Shown here: in pieces, positions 25,665-34,025 of the stretch
Layout of the letters: every line of letters starts with the position of its first letter
Numbering within the stretch: position 1 is the first letter of the stretch
DNA from: Oscillospiraceae bacterium
GTDB lineage: Bacteria > Bacillota > Clostridia > Oscillospirales > Oscillospiraceae
NCBI GenBank assembly: GCA_902795045.1
Contig: CADBJU010000012.1
Span: 1-64,000, forward strand
Length of the DNA stretch: 64,000 bases
Direction: 5' to 3'
Made by a program: the position numbers and the translations under genes
Notes under the pieces: model-generated
What the model saw: the letters and a program-made list of their open reading frames with translations, nothing else
What the model was told of the DNA's origin: nothing
The model's database searches: none

Positions 25665-28600
25665 ACGCATATCCGTTCTTCTTTCGCTGCTGCTTCTGGC
25701 AGTGCTGATCCTTTCTCTGTGCCCCGCCGCCCTCGCCGAAGAGCCGGAGCTTATCCGCATCCGTACCGTGGAGGATCTGCTTATGCTTGCGAGGGAATGC
25801 TCCCTCGACACCTGGTCCGACGGGAAAAAAGTCGTGCTGGAAAATGACCTGTCCCTGTCCGGGACGGACTTTACGTCCATCCCCATCTTCAACGGCGAGT
25901 TTGACGGCGGCGGCCACACCGTCTTCGATCTCACACTCAGCTCCGCCCAGTCCCCCTGCGGCTTCTTCCTCGAAACGGGGAAGGACGCGGACGTGCACGA
26001 TCTGAATGTGAGCGGCACGGTCATCACCACCGGCGACGACAGCGTCGTGGGCGGGCTTGCGGGCGTGAACCGCGGCCTCATCTCCAACTGCTCCTTCAGC
26101 GGTGAAGTCAGCGCCCTGCGCACCGTGGGCGGCCTTGTCGGCAGGAATGAGGCCGGCGGCGTCATCACCGCCTGCTCCGCCTCCGGCAGCGTCCGGGGCC
26201 TGAGCGGCACGGGCGGCATCGCGGGGGAAAACAACGGCGCCATCATCGACAGTACAAACCGCGCCTTCGTCAATACCGAGAGCGTAGATCCCAGCCTGCG
26301 CCTTGACACCATCGACACCAGCTCCATTCTGAATTTCATCATGAGCCTGCGCACCGACAACGCCGGCATCACCACCGACACCGGCGGCATCGCGGGCTTC
26401 TCCATGGGCTTTATCGAGGGCTGCCGGAACGAGGGCACCGTGGGCTATCTGCACCTCGGCTACAACGTGGGCGGCATCGCCGGGCGCTCGGGCGGCTACA
26501 TCAAGAGCTGCGTCAACGACAGCGACATCTACGGCCGCCGGGATGTGGGCGGCATCGTGGGCCAGGCCGAGCCCCTGACCAAGATCCTCGAGGCCGCAAA
26601 CGCCCTGTCCGGTTTAAGCTATCGTGTCTACGCCCTCAACCAGGCCCTCAACGACGCGGCGGCGGACGCGCGAAACCTCTCCGACGACGTTGCATGGCGT
26701 TTCGACAACCTCCGCCTATATCTTGACCCGGTGGGCGACGCGATCGGCGCTTTGGATGTGACCGATCCGGACACAGCCTTCTATCTGCAAAGCGTCATCT
26801 CCGACTGCGTTTACAACATGTCCAACGAGATAGCGGCCATCAGTCAGGATGTCGACCAGCACGGCGCGATCCTCAAGGGCGACCTGGACGACATCAACAG
26901 CAACCTCAACGCCCTGTCCGGCACCGCCATCCAGACTGTCGACAGTCTTGTCAACACCGAGGACAGCGGCGATATCCTGGTGGACGACTCCACCGACGAG
27001 GAGGACGACGGCAAGACCTACGGCAAGACTACCCACTGCGACAACAACGGCAGCATCAGCGGCGACAACAATGTCGGCGGCATCGTCGGCAGCCTCACGG
27101 TGGAAAGCGAAGTGGACCCCGAAAGCGACCTGAGCGCCCTCACCGGAAACCGCCTCGCCAAGAACCGCCTGAGCGTGTACGCGGTGGTGATCGGCTGCGT
27201 CAACCGCGGCAGCGTCACCGCAAAGCACGAGTGCGCCGGCGGCATTGCGGGCAAGATGGATCTCGGCACCGCGGCCCACTGTGCCTCCTACGGCCCCGTC
27301 GCCCTGGAGGACGGCGACTATGCCGGCGGCATCACCGGTCTTCTCTACGGCACGGTCAAGAGCAGCTGCGTCAAGTGCAGCCTCAGCGGCAAGCGCTATA
27401 TCGGCGGCATCGTCGGCAACGGGTACGACGCCCAAAGCAGCGAAAAGGAGGACCGCTCAAGCCTGGTCTCAGGCTGCTACGCCCTGGTGGATATCCGGGA
27501 AAAGCCCCAGTTTGCGGGCGCAATTTCCGGCGGCAGCGCGGGCATTTATGAGAACAACTACTTTGTCCCGGCGGACTACGCCGGTCTCGACCGCCTGTCT
27601 ATTCACGGCAAGGCCGAGCCCATCCCCTTTGAGCAGTATGCCGCGGTGGAGGGTCTGCCCGAGGAGGCCAGGACCTTCCGTCTTCGCTTCATGGTGGAAG
27701 ACAGCCTCATCAAGGAGATCCCTTTTTCCTACGGTGCAAGCTTCGACCGCAGCGTCTTCCCCGAGGTCTCCCGCCGCGACGGCGCCTACGCCGTCTGGGA
27801 CCGCACCGATCTGAACGATCTGCGCTTCGACACCACCGTCACCGCCCGCTACCGCATGGACGAGACCGTCCTGCGCTCGGCGCTTGAACGGGAGGACGGC
27901 CGCGCCGTGGTCTACGTGGACGGTCAGTTCCAGCAGGGCGACGAGCTTACGCTGGAGATGATCCCCGTCGCGGAGGAGGAGATCCGCAATTTCTCCGGCA
28001 CCTGGCAGGACACCGTGCGCGAGCAGCTGCGCTCCATCTTCCGTGACCAGGAGCCGGACTACTCCATCCCCGTGAGTGTTTCGGAGCATGTGCGTGTCAG
28101 CTTCCCCGAGGACGGGCTCGACAGCCACAGCGTGCGCTATCTCACCCCGAACGGGCAGACGGAAAACTACCGCCTCTATCTTTGGGAGGATGACGGCTGG
28201 CAGCGCATCCGCCCGGACACCTTCGGCAGCTATTATCTGATCGAGGTTCCAGGGCAGCAGGCCCAGTTTGAGCTGGTGTCCACCATCCAGTCCTGGTGGA
28301 TCGTGGCCTATATTGCGGCGGCACTGGTGATCCTGGTGCTGCTGATCGTCGTGATCGTCAAGCTAAAAAAGTTTCTGCGCTCTCGCCCGAAGAAAGAGCG
28401 CGTGCCCTTCCGGGAAAAGCCCTTCGGGCGCTTCCTGTACACGCACCGCAAGCCTCTGCTTATCGCCCTGCCCGTGCTGCTGATCGCCGCGGCCGCAGTG
28501 CTTCTGCCGCTTCGGTTTTCAAACGTCGGCTCCGCGCTTTCGGCTTACCGTATCCTCAAGGATTTCTCGCGGCAGGAGGTGGATGTGCTCACCCATGTCC

Positions 28601-29742
28601 GCATCCAGGCCGAAGAGCGGGATGTGGAGCTTACCACCACCGTCCACCGCGTCAGTGAAAACGGCCACATGATCCGCTGTGTCGAGCAGTACGGCATCCC
28701 GCTTTACATCTCGGACGGCATGGTCTGCATGGAAAACGGCCGCGTCTTCCGTCTGGCGGAGGGAACGCTCAGTCAGGGCAAGGTGCTGGATCTGGCGCTG
28801 GATGTGTTTTTGCACGAGGATATCCAAAAGGCCACCGTCGACGGGGTGCCCCGCTATCTCGCGGTGATCGGCGGCGAGACGGCCGACCGCATCCTCCGCC
28901 TCTTCCTGTCGGCAAGCGATGAAGACCTGCTGCACGCCGATAGCATGACCATTGCCCTGGATACCCGGGACGGAGGTCTGTATCAGCTCTCCTTTGAAGG
29001 CACCGGCACCGCCTCCGGCGGGACTGCTTTCCGGTTTGCTGTGTCACTGACGCCCCAGGAGATGACCGAAAGGCCAAAGATCCCGCAGGCCGTGATCGAC
29101 GCCGTCACAAACGGCGGCGGAGAGGATGACCAGATCCTGTCCGAGGACCTGCTGATGCTCCTTGCGGCCTGGGTCAGAAACGAGAGTGCCGAGACCGTCA
29201 GCGCCGATATCGCGGTCAACGCCGACTGCGGCTCGCTGAGCCTCACGCCGCGCTACAGCTATTCCCGCCGCGCGGTGGACGGCACGGACGTGCACTGCAT
29301 CCGCTCGGCCCTGTTTAAGCTCTACTTCACCGACACCGCCGCCTGCACCGCCGCCGGTCTCGATTTGAGCGAGGCCCAGCAGCGCGTGGTGGACACGGCC
29401 CAGCTCATCCCGATGGCAAAGGAGCTGTGCCTCAAGGGACAGTTTTCCAGCGCCCGCGCCGGGGAGCGCACGGTCTTTGTCATCCGGCTCGGCGCTGACG
29501 ACGCGTCAGACCTGGTTTCCAAACTCCTGCCGGAGCTTGACCGCCTCAACCTGAGCTATGAGGACTGCCTCCTGCGCATCACCCTCACGGACGGCGAGCT
29601 TGACTGCATCGAGCTTGACTGCGGCGCCTCCCTTCGCGTGGTGTCCCGCGACATCGACACCTCCGTGGGCGTAACGGTGCAGTTCAACGACAACGAGGCG
29701 GAGGAGATCCCCGCCGCCGTGAAGAACGTGCTGGTGAAATAA
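25657..29742 (+). CDS. giant exported GLUG-repeat membrane protein
   Basis: 1361 residues. The start at 25657 (GAGGAGG RBS, overlapping the upstream stop) begins a clear signal peptide ending ALAEE. Residues ~30-670 hold repeated GLUG-type motifs (GGLAGVNRG, GGIAGENNG, GGIVGQ, GGIAGKM), typical of bacterial surface adhesins and IgA-peptidase-like proteins. TM helices lie near 879-903 and 931-953, flanking a basic cytoplasmic loop; a second extracytoplasmic domain of ~400 residues follows and has no motif I know. It is not an LPXTG protein. Its fixed pairing with an MMPL transporter suggests a two-component envelope system. Confidence 0.8.
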   Translation: MNKRISVLLSLLLLAVLILSLCPAALAEEPELIRIRTVEDLLMLARECSLDTWSDGKKVVLENDLSLSGTDFTSIPIFNGEFDGGGHTVFDLTLSSAQSPCGFFLETGKDADVHDLNVSGTVITTGDDSVVGGLAGVNRGLISNCSFSGEVSALRTVGGLVGRNEAGGVITACSASGSVRGLSGTGGIAGENNGAIIDSTNRAFVNTESVDPSLRLDTIDTSSILNFIMSLRTDNAGITTDTGGIAGFSMGFIEGCRNEGTVGYLHLGYNVGGIAGRSGGYIKSCVNDSDIYGRRDVGGIVGQAEPLTKILEAANALSGLSYRVYALNQALNDAAADARNLSDDVAWRFDNLRLYLDPVGDAIGALDVTDPDTAFYLQSVISDCVYNMSNEIAAISQDVDQHGAILKGDLDDINSNLNALSGTAIQTVDSLVNTEDSGDILVDDSTDEEDDGKTYGKTTHCDNNGSISGDNNVGGIVGSLTVESEVDPESDLSALTGNRLAKNRLSVYAVVIGCVNRGSVTAKHECAGGIAGKMDLGTAAHCASYGPVALEDGDYAGGITGLLYGTVKSSCVKCSLSGKRYIGGIVGNGYDAQSSEKEDRSSLVSGCYALVDIREKPQFAGAISGGSAGIYENNYFVPADYAGLDRLSIHGKAEPIPFEQYAAVEGLPEEARTFRLRFMVEDSLIKEIPFSYGASFDRSVFPEVSRRDGAYAVWDRTDLNDLRFDTTVTARYRMDETVLRSALEREDGRAVVYVDGQFQQGDELTLEMIPVAEEEIRNFSGTWQDTVREQLRSIFRDQEPDYSIPVSVSEHVRVSFPEDGLDSHSVRYLTPNGQTENYRLYLWEDDGWQRIRPDTFGSYYLIEVPGQQAQFELVSTIQSWWIVAYIAAALVILVLLIVVIVKLKKFLRSRPKKERVPFREKPFGRFLYTHRKPLLIALPVLLIAAAAVLLPLRFSNVGSALSAYRILKDFSRQEVDVLTHVRIQAEERDVELTTTVHRVSENGHMIRCVEQYGIPLYISDGMVCMENGRVFRLAEGTLSQGKVLDLALDVFLHEDIQKATVDGVPRYLAVIGGETADRILRLFLSASDEDLLHADSMTIALDTRDGGLYQLSFEGTGTASGGTAFRFAVSLTPQEMTERPKIPQAVIDAVTNGGGEDDQILSEDLLMLLAAWVRNESAETVSADIAVNADCGSLSLTPRYSYSRRAVDGTDVHCIRSALFKLYFTDTAACTAAGLDLSEAQQRVVDTAQLIPMAKELCLKGQFSSARAGERTVFVIRLGADDASDLVSKLLPELDRLNLSYEDCLLRITLTDGELDCIELDCGASLRVVSRDIDTSVGVTVQFNDNEAEEIPAAVKNVLVK

Positions 29743-29781
29743 CAAAAATAAGGAGTTGTGAAAAAAACCACTTGACATTGT

Positions 29782-29872
29782 AGGGGCCGACGCGGCCCAG
29801 GCCGGCCTCTCTTGCCCCTTTGGGGCAATTCACCTTCCCCTCGGCGGCCCGTGCGGAACGCCCCTACGGTGT
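29782..29872. repeat. short variant of the GTAGGGGC/GCCCCTAC palindromic element
   Basis: Terminal inverted repeats GTAGGGGC and GCCCCTAC enclose an inner hairpin TTGCCCC/GGGGCAA. It is related to the longer copies at 46154, 53198 and 60651. It lies between convergent genes and may act as a bidirectional terminator. Confidence 0.7.
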
Positions 29873-29931
29873 TGATATTACTGTGTTCTTGATGAAGGGG
29901 ACTTTTTTCACAGTCCCTTAAACTTTTCTCT

Positions 29932-30714
29932 TTATTTCTCCTTTGCAAGCCGCAGCAGCTCCTCCACCGCCTGCCTGCCGCCTGCCACGACCGACGGGCG
30001 CGTTGGGTCGAGGGGCAGGGCCCCGCCCTCGAGGGTGCGGCAGATACCGCCTGCCTCCTCTACGATGAGCTTGCCCGCCGCGTAGTCCCAGAGAGAAAGG
30101 CCCAGCTCGAAGAACACGCCGGCCCGGCCCGCGGCCGCCGTGCACAGGTCCAGCGCCGCCGCGCCCTCGCGCCGCACATCCAGTCCCGCGAGGAAGGCCT
30201 TCTTCATGAGACCGAAGCAGCGGTCGGCGAGCTTCGGATCGTAGGGCGTCGTGCCACAGCAGACGAGCGTCTCGGCAAGCGGCGCGTCGGTGACATGGAT
30301 TGGCCGTCCGTTTAAAAACGCGCCCGCGCCCTTCACGGCGGTGAAAAGCTCGTTTACGTAGGGGTTGCAGATGGCCGCGGCGCGCAGCTCCCCCTTGCAC
30401 ATGTACGCCGCCGAGATGCAGCTGTGGTGCAGGCCGTGGACAAAATTCATCGTGCCGTCGATGGGGTCGATGATGAAGACGTGCTCTGCACCAAGATCGT
30501 CATGCCGGTCGTTTTCCTCACAGAAAAAGCGCGCGTCCGGTACGGCCTCCGAAAGCCGCCGAATCAGCATCTCCTGCACCCGGCGGTCATATTCGGTCAC
30601 CACATCGCGCCGGTCGGTCTTGCGCTCGGCCAGGATGTCGTGGGCCTCCAGCATCAGTGCCGCGCCCGTGCGTTCGGCATCACAGAGCAGGGAAAGGATT
30701 TCATTGTCAGTCAT
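29932..30714 (-). CDS. inositol monophosphatase-family protein
   Basis: 260 residues. The metal-binding motif DPIDGTMNFVHG lies near 84, an acidic CEEND site at 66-70 and the second motif LWDYAAGKLIVEEAGG near 205. The family includes inositol-1-phosphatase, CysQ-type PAP phosphatases and NADP phosphatases; the sequence alone does not decide between them. It is monocistronic and convergent with the GLUG operon. Confidence 0.88.
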   Translation of the reverse strand: MTDNEILSLLCDAERTGAALMLEAHDILAERKTDRRDVVTEYDRRVQEMLIRRLSEAVPDARFFCEENDRHDDLGAEHVFIIDPIDGTMNFVHGLHHSCISAAYMCKGELRAAAICNPYVNELFTAVKGAGAFLNGRPIHVTDAPLAETLVCCGTTPYDPKLADRCFGLMKKAFLAGLDVRREGAAALDLCTAAAGRAGVFFELGLSLWDYAAGKLIVEEAGGICRTLEGGALPLDPTRPSVVAGGRQAVEELLRLAKEK

Positions 30715-30839
30715 TGCAGCATCCTCCGGGAGAATCGGTTTTCCATATTATAATAGAAAGCGGCGCGTTTGTACAGCGCCCCGACGGAAGGCAGCGACGG
30801 TTTTTCCGTATTTTTTCTTAAAAATGGTAAGTCTTTTGC

Positions 30840-30868
30840 TTGACATAACTCGGAGAAAACGGTAAAAT
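30840..30868 (+). promoter_or_regulatory. promoter of rny
   Basis: TTGACA (30840-30845), 17-bp spacer, TAAAAT (30863-30868), leaving an untranslated leader of about 130 nt before rny. The leader contains a GAAGCTCCC segment but no recognised riboswitch. Confidence 0.65.
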
Positions 30869-31006
30869 AACTTAGTTAATATTATGGGGGAGCATGGGGA
30901 AGCTCCCGATGATATTACTTTTCAACTCCGACGGGTTCGCTTGATGGCCCGTCTCCTACGATAGATCAAGCTACATTCTGAAAGATTGGAGGTGTATACC
31001 CTTACT

Positions 31007-32548
31007 ATGCCGTTGGTTTTAGCAATCATATTGATGATTGTTCTGGCTGCCGCGGGCTTCGTGGTCGGTGTCATGTACCGGAAAAAGGTCGCCGAACGTG
31101 AGATCACGAGCGCCGAGGAAGAGGCCAGACGCATCGTCAATGAAGCGATAAAGAGCGCCGAGAGCAAAAAGAGAGAAGCGCTTGTCGAGGCGAAGGAAGA
31201 GATACACAAAAGCCGCTCCGAATACGAGCGGGAAGTGAAGGAGCGGAGAGCGGAGCTCTCCAAGCAGGAACGCCGCCTTCAGCAGAAGGAGGAGAACCTG
31301 GACAAGAAGCTCGACGCCGCCGACAAGAAAAACGAGACCCTTGCCAACAAGATCGCCGCTGCCGAACAGCAGCAGCAGGAGATCAGCATGATCAAGAAGA
31401 GCCAGCTGGAAATGCTGGAAAAGGTCTCCGGCTTCACCGTGGAGGAGGCCAAGGCCTACCTCATCAACAGCATCCGCGACGACGTTACCCACGAGATGGC
31501 CATGAAGGTCAAGGAAGTGGAGGCCCAGTACAAGGAAGAGGCGGACGAGCGCGCCAGAGAAATCGTCGCCACCGCCATCCAGCGCTGCGCCGCCGACCAC
31601 GCAAGCGAGATCACCGTCTCCGTCGTACCCCTCCCCAACGACGAGATGAAGGGACGCATCATCGGCCGCGAAGGCCGCAACATCCGCAGCATTGAGACTC
31701 TCACCGGCTGCGACCTGATTATCGACGATACCCCCGAGGCCATCACCGTCTCGAGTTTCGACCCCGTCCGGCGCGAGGTTGCGCGCCTGGCCCTCGAAAA
31801 GCTCATCCAGGACGGCCGCATTCATCCGGCCCGCATTGAAGAGATGGTCGCCAAAGCCCAGAAGGAGGTCAACGCCACCATCAAGGCCGAGGGCGAGCGC
31901 GCCGTGTTCGAGACCAATATCCACGGCCTGCACCCCGAGATCATCAAGCTTCTCGGCCGCATGAAGTACCGCACCAGCTACGGTCAGAACGTGCTGAACC
32001 ATTCCATAGAGGTCTCCCATGTGGCGGGCCTCATGGCAGCCGAGCTCGGCGCTGACGTGAACATCGCCAAGCGCGCGGGCCTGCTGCACGATCTGGGCAA
32101 GTCCATCGACCACGAGGTCGAGGGCAGCCACGTCACCATCGGCGTTGACATCGCCCGCAAGTACAAGGAGTCCGAGGCCGTCATCCACTGCATTGAGGCC
32201 CACCACGGCGACGTGGAGCCCCACAGCATCGAGGCCTGCCTTGTCCAGGCGGCAGACGCCATCTCCGCCGCACGCCCCGGCGCGCGCCGTGAGAACATCG
32301 AAAACTACGTCAAGCGCCTTGAAAAGCTGGAGGAGGTTTCCAAGAGCTTCCCCGGCATCGCGAGCTCCTACGCCATCCAGGCGGGCCGCGAGATCCGCAT
32401 CATGGTCAAGCCCGAGGATGTCAGCGAGGATCAGATGGTCCTGCTGGCCCGGGATATCGCCAAGAAGATCGAGGAGGAGCTGACTTACCCCGGTCAGATC
32501 AAGGTCCATCTTCTGCGCGAGACCAAGGCCATCGACTACGCCAAGTAA
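31007..32548 (+). CDS. rny: ribonuclease Y
   Basis: 513 residues from the ATG at 31007; GGAGG at 30988-30992 is 14 nt away, slightly far, and TTG/GTG starts a few codons upstream are possible. An N-terminal membrane helix (~4-25), a long coiled coil (~30-190), a KH domain ([15 protein letters not shown]) and an HD domain with HDLGK near 361 give the full RNase Y layout. It is the membrane-bound endoribonuclease that starts mRNA decay in Firmicutes. A terminator follows 8 nt after the stop. Confidence 0.95.
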   Translation: MPLVLAIILMIVLAAAGFVVGVMYRKKVAEREITSAEEEARRIVNEAIKSAESKKREALVEAKEEIHKSRSEYEREVKERRAELSKQERRLQQKEENLDKKLDAADKKNETLANKIAAAEQQQQEISMIKKSQLEMLEKVSGFTVEEAKAYLINSIRDDVTHEMAMKVKEVEAQYKEEADERAREIVATAIQRCAADHASEITVSVVPLPNDEMKGRIIGREGRNIRSIETLTGCDLIIDDTPEAITVSSFDPVRREVARLALEKLIQDGRIHPARIEEMVAKAQKEVNATIKAEGERAVFETNIHGLHPEIIKLLGRMKYRTSYGQNVLNHSIEVSHVAGLMAAELGADVNIAKRAGLLHDLGKSIDHEVEGSHVTIGVDIARKYKESEAVIHCIEAHHGDVEPHSIEACLVQAADAISAARPGARRENIENYVKRLEKLEEVSKSFPGIASSYAIQAGREIRIMVKPEDVSEDQMVLLARDIAKKIEEELTYPGQIKVHLLRETKAIDYAK

Positions 32549-32556
32549 ACGACAAG

Positions 32557-32589
32557 TTCCCGACACCGCTATGGTGCCGGGAATTTTTT
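32557..32589 (+). terminator. terminator of rny
   Basis: TTCCCGACACC / GGTGCCGGGAA (one mismatch) with a short loop, then TTTTTT. Confidence 0.85.
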
Positions 32590-32595
32590 ATGCAG

Positions 32596-32623
32596 AAAGG
32601 CACCGGACTTTCATCCGGTGCCT
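32596..32623 (-). terminator. terminator of the prophage-like late operon
   Basis: AGGCACCGGA / TCCGGTGCCT, a perfect 10-bp stem directly after the holin gene on the minus strand, followed there by TTTCT. It marks the 3' end of the ~15.7-kb structural/lysis operon. Confidence 0.7.
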
Positions 32624-32628
32624 CCCGC

Positions 32629-32889
32629 TCAGTTCTCCATCTGCTTTGCGATCTGGTCCGCGCCGGTGGCCGCAAGGCCCGACACGATGCCCACCGCTGC
32701 GGCGGTCATGACATCGGCTGCGGGAAATTCCGGCATGGTGTACATGCCGACAACGCCCAGCACACCGCCGAAAAAGCCGCACGCGACGGGGATCCATTTG
32801 TTCTCCAGCGGGCTGAGCTTGACTGCCTCGCCCATGAGCCAGGCGATCACCGTGATCGCCGCCACGCCTGCCATACCCAGAAACTCCAT
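32629..32889 (-). CDS. phage holin
   Basis: 86 residues with two or three hydrophobic helices (GMAGVAAITVIAWLMGEAV, WIPVACGFFGGVLGVVGMY, AAAVGIVSGLAATGADQI), resembling the Firmicutes phage holin 5-type family. It forms membrane pores that release the lysozyme encoded two genes upstream. It has an AAGGGAG RBS and is the last gene of the late operon. Confidence 0.75.
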   Translation of the reverse strand: MEFLGMAGVAAITVIAWLMGEAVKLSPLENKWIPVACGFFGGVLGVVGMYTMPEFPAADVMTAAAVGIVSGLAATGADQIAKQMEN

Positions 32890-32892
32890 TTT

Positions 32893-33129
32893 TTACGCTC
32901 CCTTCTGTTCTTTCTCAAGATCTGTGATTCGGTGGTTGATCACCCGGATCTGCTCCTCCACGACCGGCATGCGCCGGGCAAAGCCGTTGTGCTCGCGCAC
33001 CTCCCGCGTCAGCTCCTCCAGCTTTGTGTCCGTCACGGCCTGTGCCCTGCTGTTGCTGCTCAGAACGCCGATGAGCGTCAGCACCGCCACGATCACCGAG
33101 CCCGCCACGCCGACCCACGCGTCACTCAT
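32893..33129 (-). CDS. XhlA-like small membrane protein of the lysis module
   Basis: 78 residues: an N-terminal TM helix (VGVAGSVIVAVLTLIGVL), then a charged coiled coil (KLEELTREVREHN, VEEQIRVINHRITDLEKEQ). The layout resembles hemolysin XhlA or phage spanin-like helpers that act with a holin. It overlaps the lysozyme stop by 4 nt and precedes the holin by 3 nt. Confidence 0.65.
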   Translation of the reverse strand: MSDAWVGVAGSVIVAVLTLIGVLSSNSRAQAVTDTKLEELTREVREHNGFARRMPVVEEQIRVINHRITDLEKEQKGA

Positions 33130-33848
33130 TGCGATCCCTCCGTCCTTTGTACATAGTCGAGAAAGCCCCGCTCAAATTCCGGTGTCTTCAGGTAAGAAGC
33201 CAGTATTGCCGCGGCCTTGGAGAGGTCTGAGGCCGCATCCCCCGCTGCGGGACGCCCGGGCATGCCCGCCAGGACCATTGACCGGAAGCGTTCGCTCCTG
33301 GCCTCATCCTTGTCCACGGTCACGCCGCCGATGCTGCCGCTGTCGCTGTCCTGCCACAGGTCGCAGGGCAGATTCGGCGGCGTCCGGCTCCATTTGGCCA
33401 CCCACACGAGGCAGCCCTCCGGCAGTGCGTCCGGGTCCAGTTTTGCCCAGAGATTTCCCCCACTGCCGTAAACGCCCGGCACATAACCTGCTTCCGTGAT
33501 TGCCCCGCACCAGGCCTCCACGACGGCACGGAGCTTTTCCGCCGCAAGACCCAGCTGCTTCGGCTCCTCCATGTCGAGGAAGACGCCGCAGGGCATGGGG
33601 AAGCGCTTGACCGTCTGCAGCAGGAACTGCGCCTCGTTCCGGGCGTCCTCCGGTGTGACGGCGTGGCTGTAGCAGTAACAGCCCACCGGAAAGCCCGTCT
33701 CGTATGCCTCGCGGTAGAATTCGAAGGCCGCAGCGTCCCGGAGCCATGTGCCTTCCGTGACCTTGATGACGGCGAAGTCAAAGCCCGCGTCCCGGATCTG
33801 CCGGATCGTCAGCCCCTTCTGATAATGGGAGATGTCTACGCCTTTCAT
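33126..33848 (-). CDS. GH25 lysozyme (endolysin)
   Basis: 240 residues. Starts MKGVDISHYQ with the GH25 active-site Asp at the first strand end; FAVIKVTEGT and GVFLDMEEP carry the other conserved acidic residues. A short helical C-terminal segment follows, with no obvious wall-binding repeats. It cleaves the glycan strand of peptidoglycan. The start at 33848 (AAAGGAGG RBS) is preferred to a longer frame from 33911; it overlaps the small upstream gene by ATGA. Confidence 0.9.
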   Translation of the reverse strand: MKGVDISHYQKGLTIRQIRDAGFDFAVIKVTEGTWLRDAAAFEFYREAYETGFPVGCYCYSHAVTPEDARNEAQFLLQTVKRFPMPCGVFLDMEEPKQLGLAAEKLRAVVEAWCGAITEAGYVPGVYGSGGNLWAKLDPDALPEGCLVWVAKWSRTPPNLPCDLWQDSDSGSIGGVTVDKDEARSERFRSMVLAGMPGRPAAGDAASDLSKAAAILASYLKTPEFERGFLDYVQRTEGSQ

Positions 33849-34000
33849 TTTGTCCGCCTCCTTTGTCTGCCCCAACGGACTCTCCTGCCGTACAGCGTCG
33901 ACAGGATACACACGCCGATGCCGGCAGCCGCGCCGTGGCAGAAGATACTGAAGGCCGGGATCACGTTCAGACTGTGCAGGATCTCACGCCATGCTTCCAT
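33845..34000 (-). CDS. 51-residue membrane peptide of the lysis cassette
   Basis: A small gene with its own RBS (GGGAGG, 9 nt upstream of the ATG at 34000). It encodes MEAWREILHSLNVIPAFSIF followed by a hydrophobic segment (HGAAAGIGVCILSTLYG) and a very basic tail (RRVRWGRQRRRTK). Its TGA overlaps the lysozyme ATG (ATGA), a sign of translational coupling. One TM helix with a basic cytoplasmic tail suggests a pinholin, antiholin or lysis regulator; this is inference. Confidence 0.65.
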   Translation of the reverse strand: MEAWREILHSLNVIPAFSIFCHGAAAGIGVCILSTLYGRRVRWGRQRRRTK

Positions 34001-34025
34001 TTTCAGTACGCCTCCCTATGCTGCA

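Noticed and set aside
24813-26438. 541-codon minus-strand frame across the MMPL/GLUG junction
   Set aside because: Antisense shadow caused by codon bias of two real genes; contains no recognisable domain.
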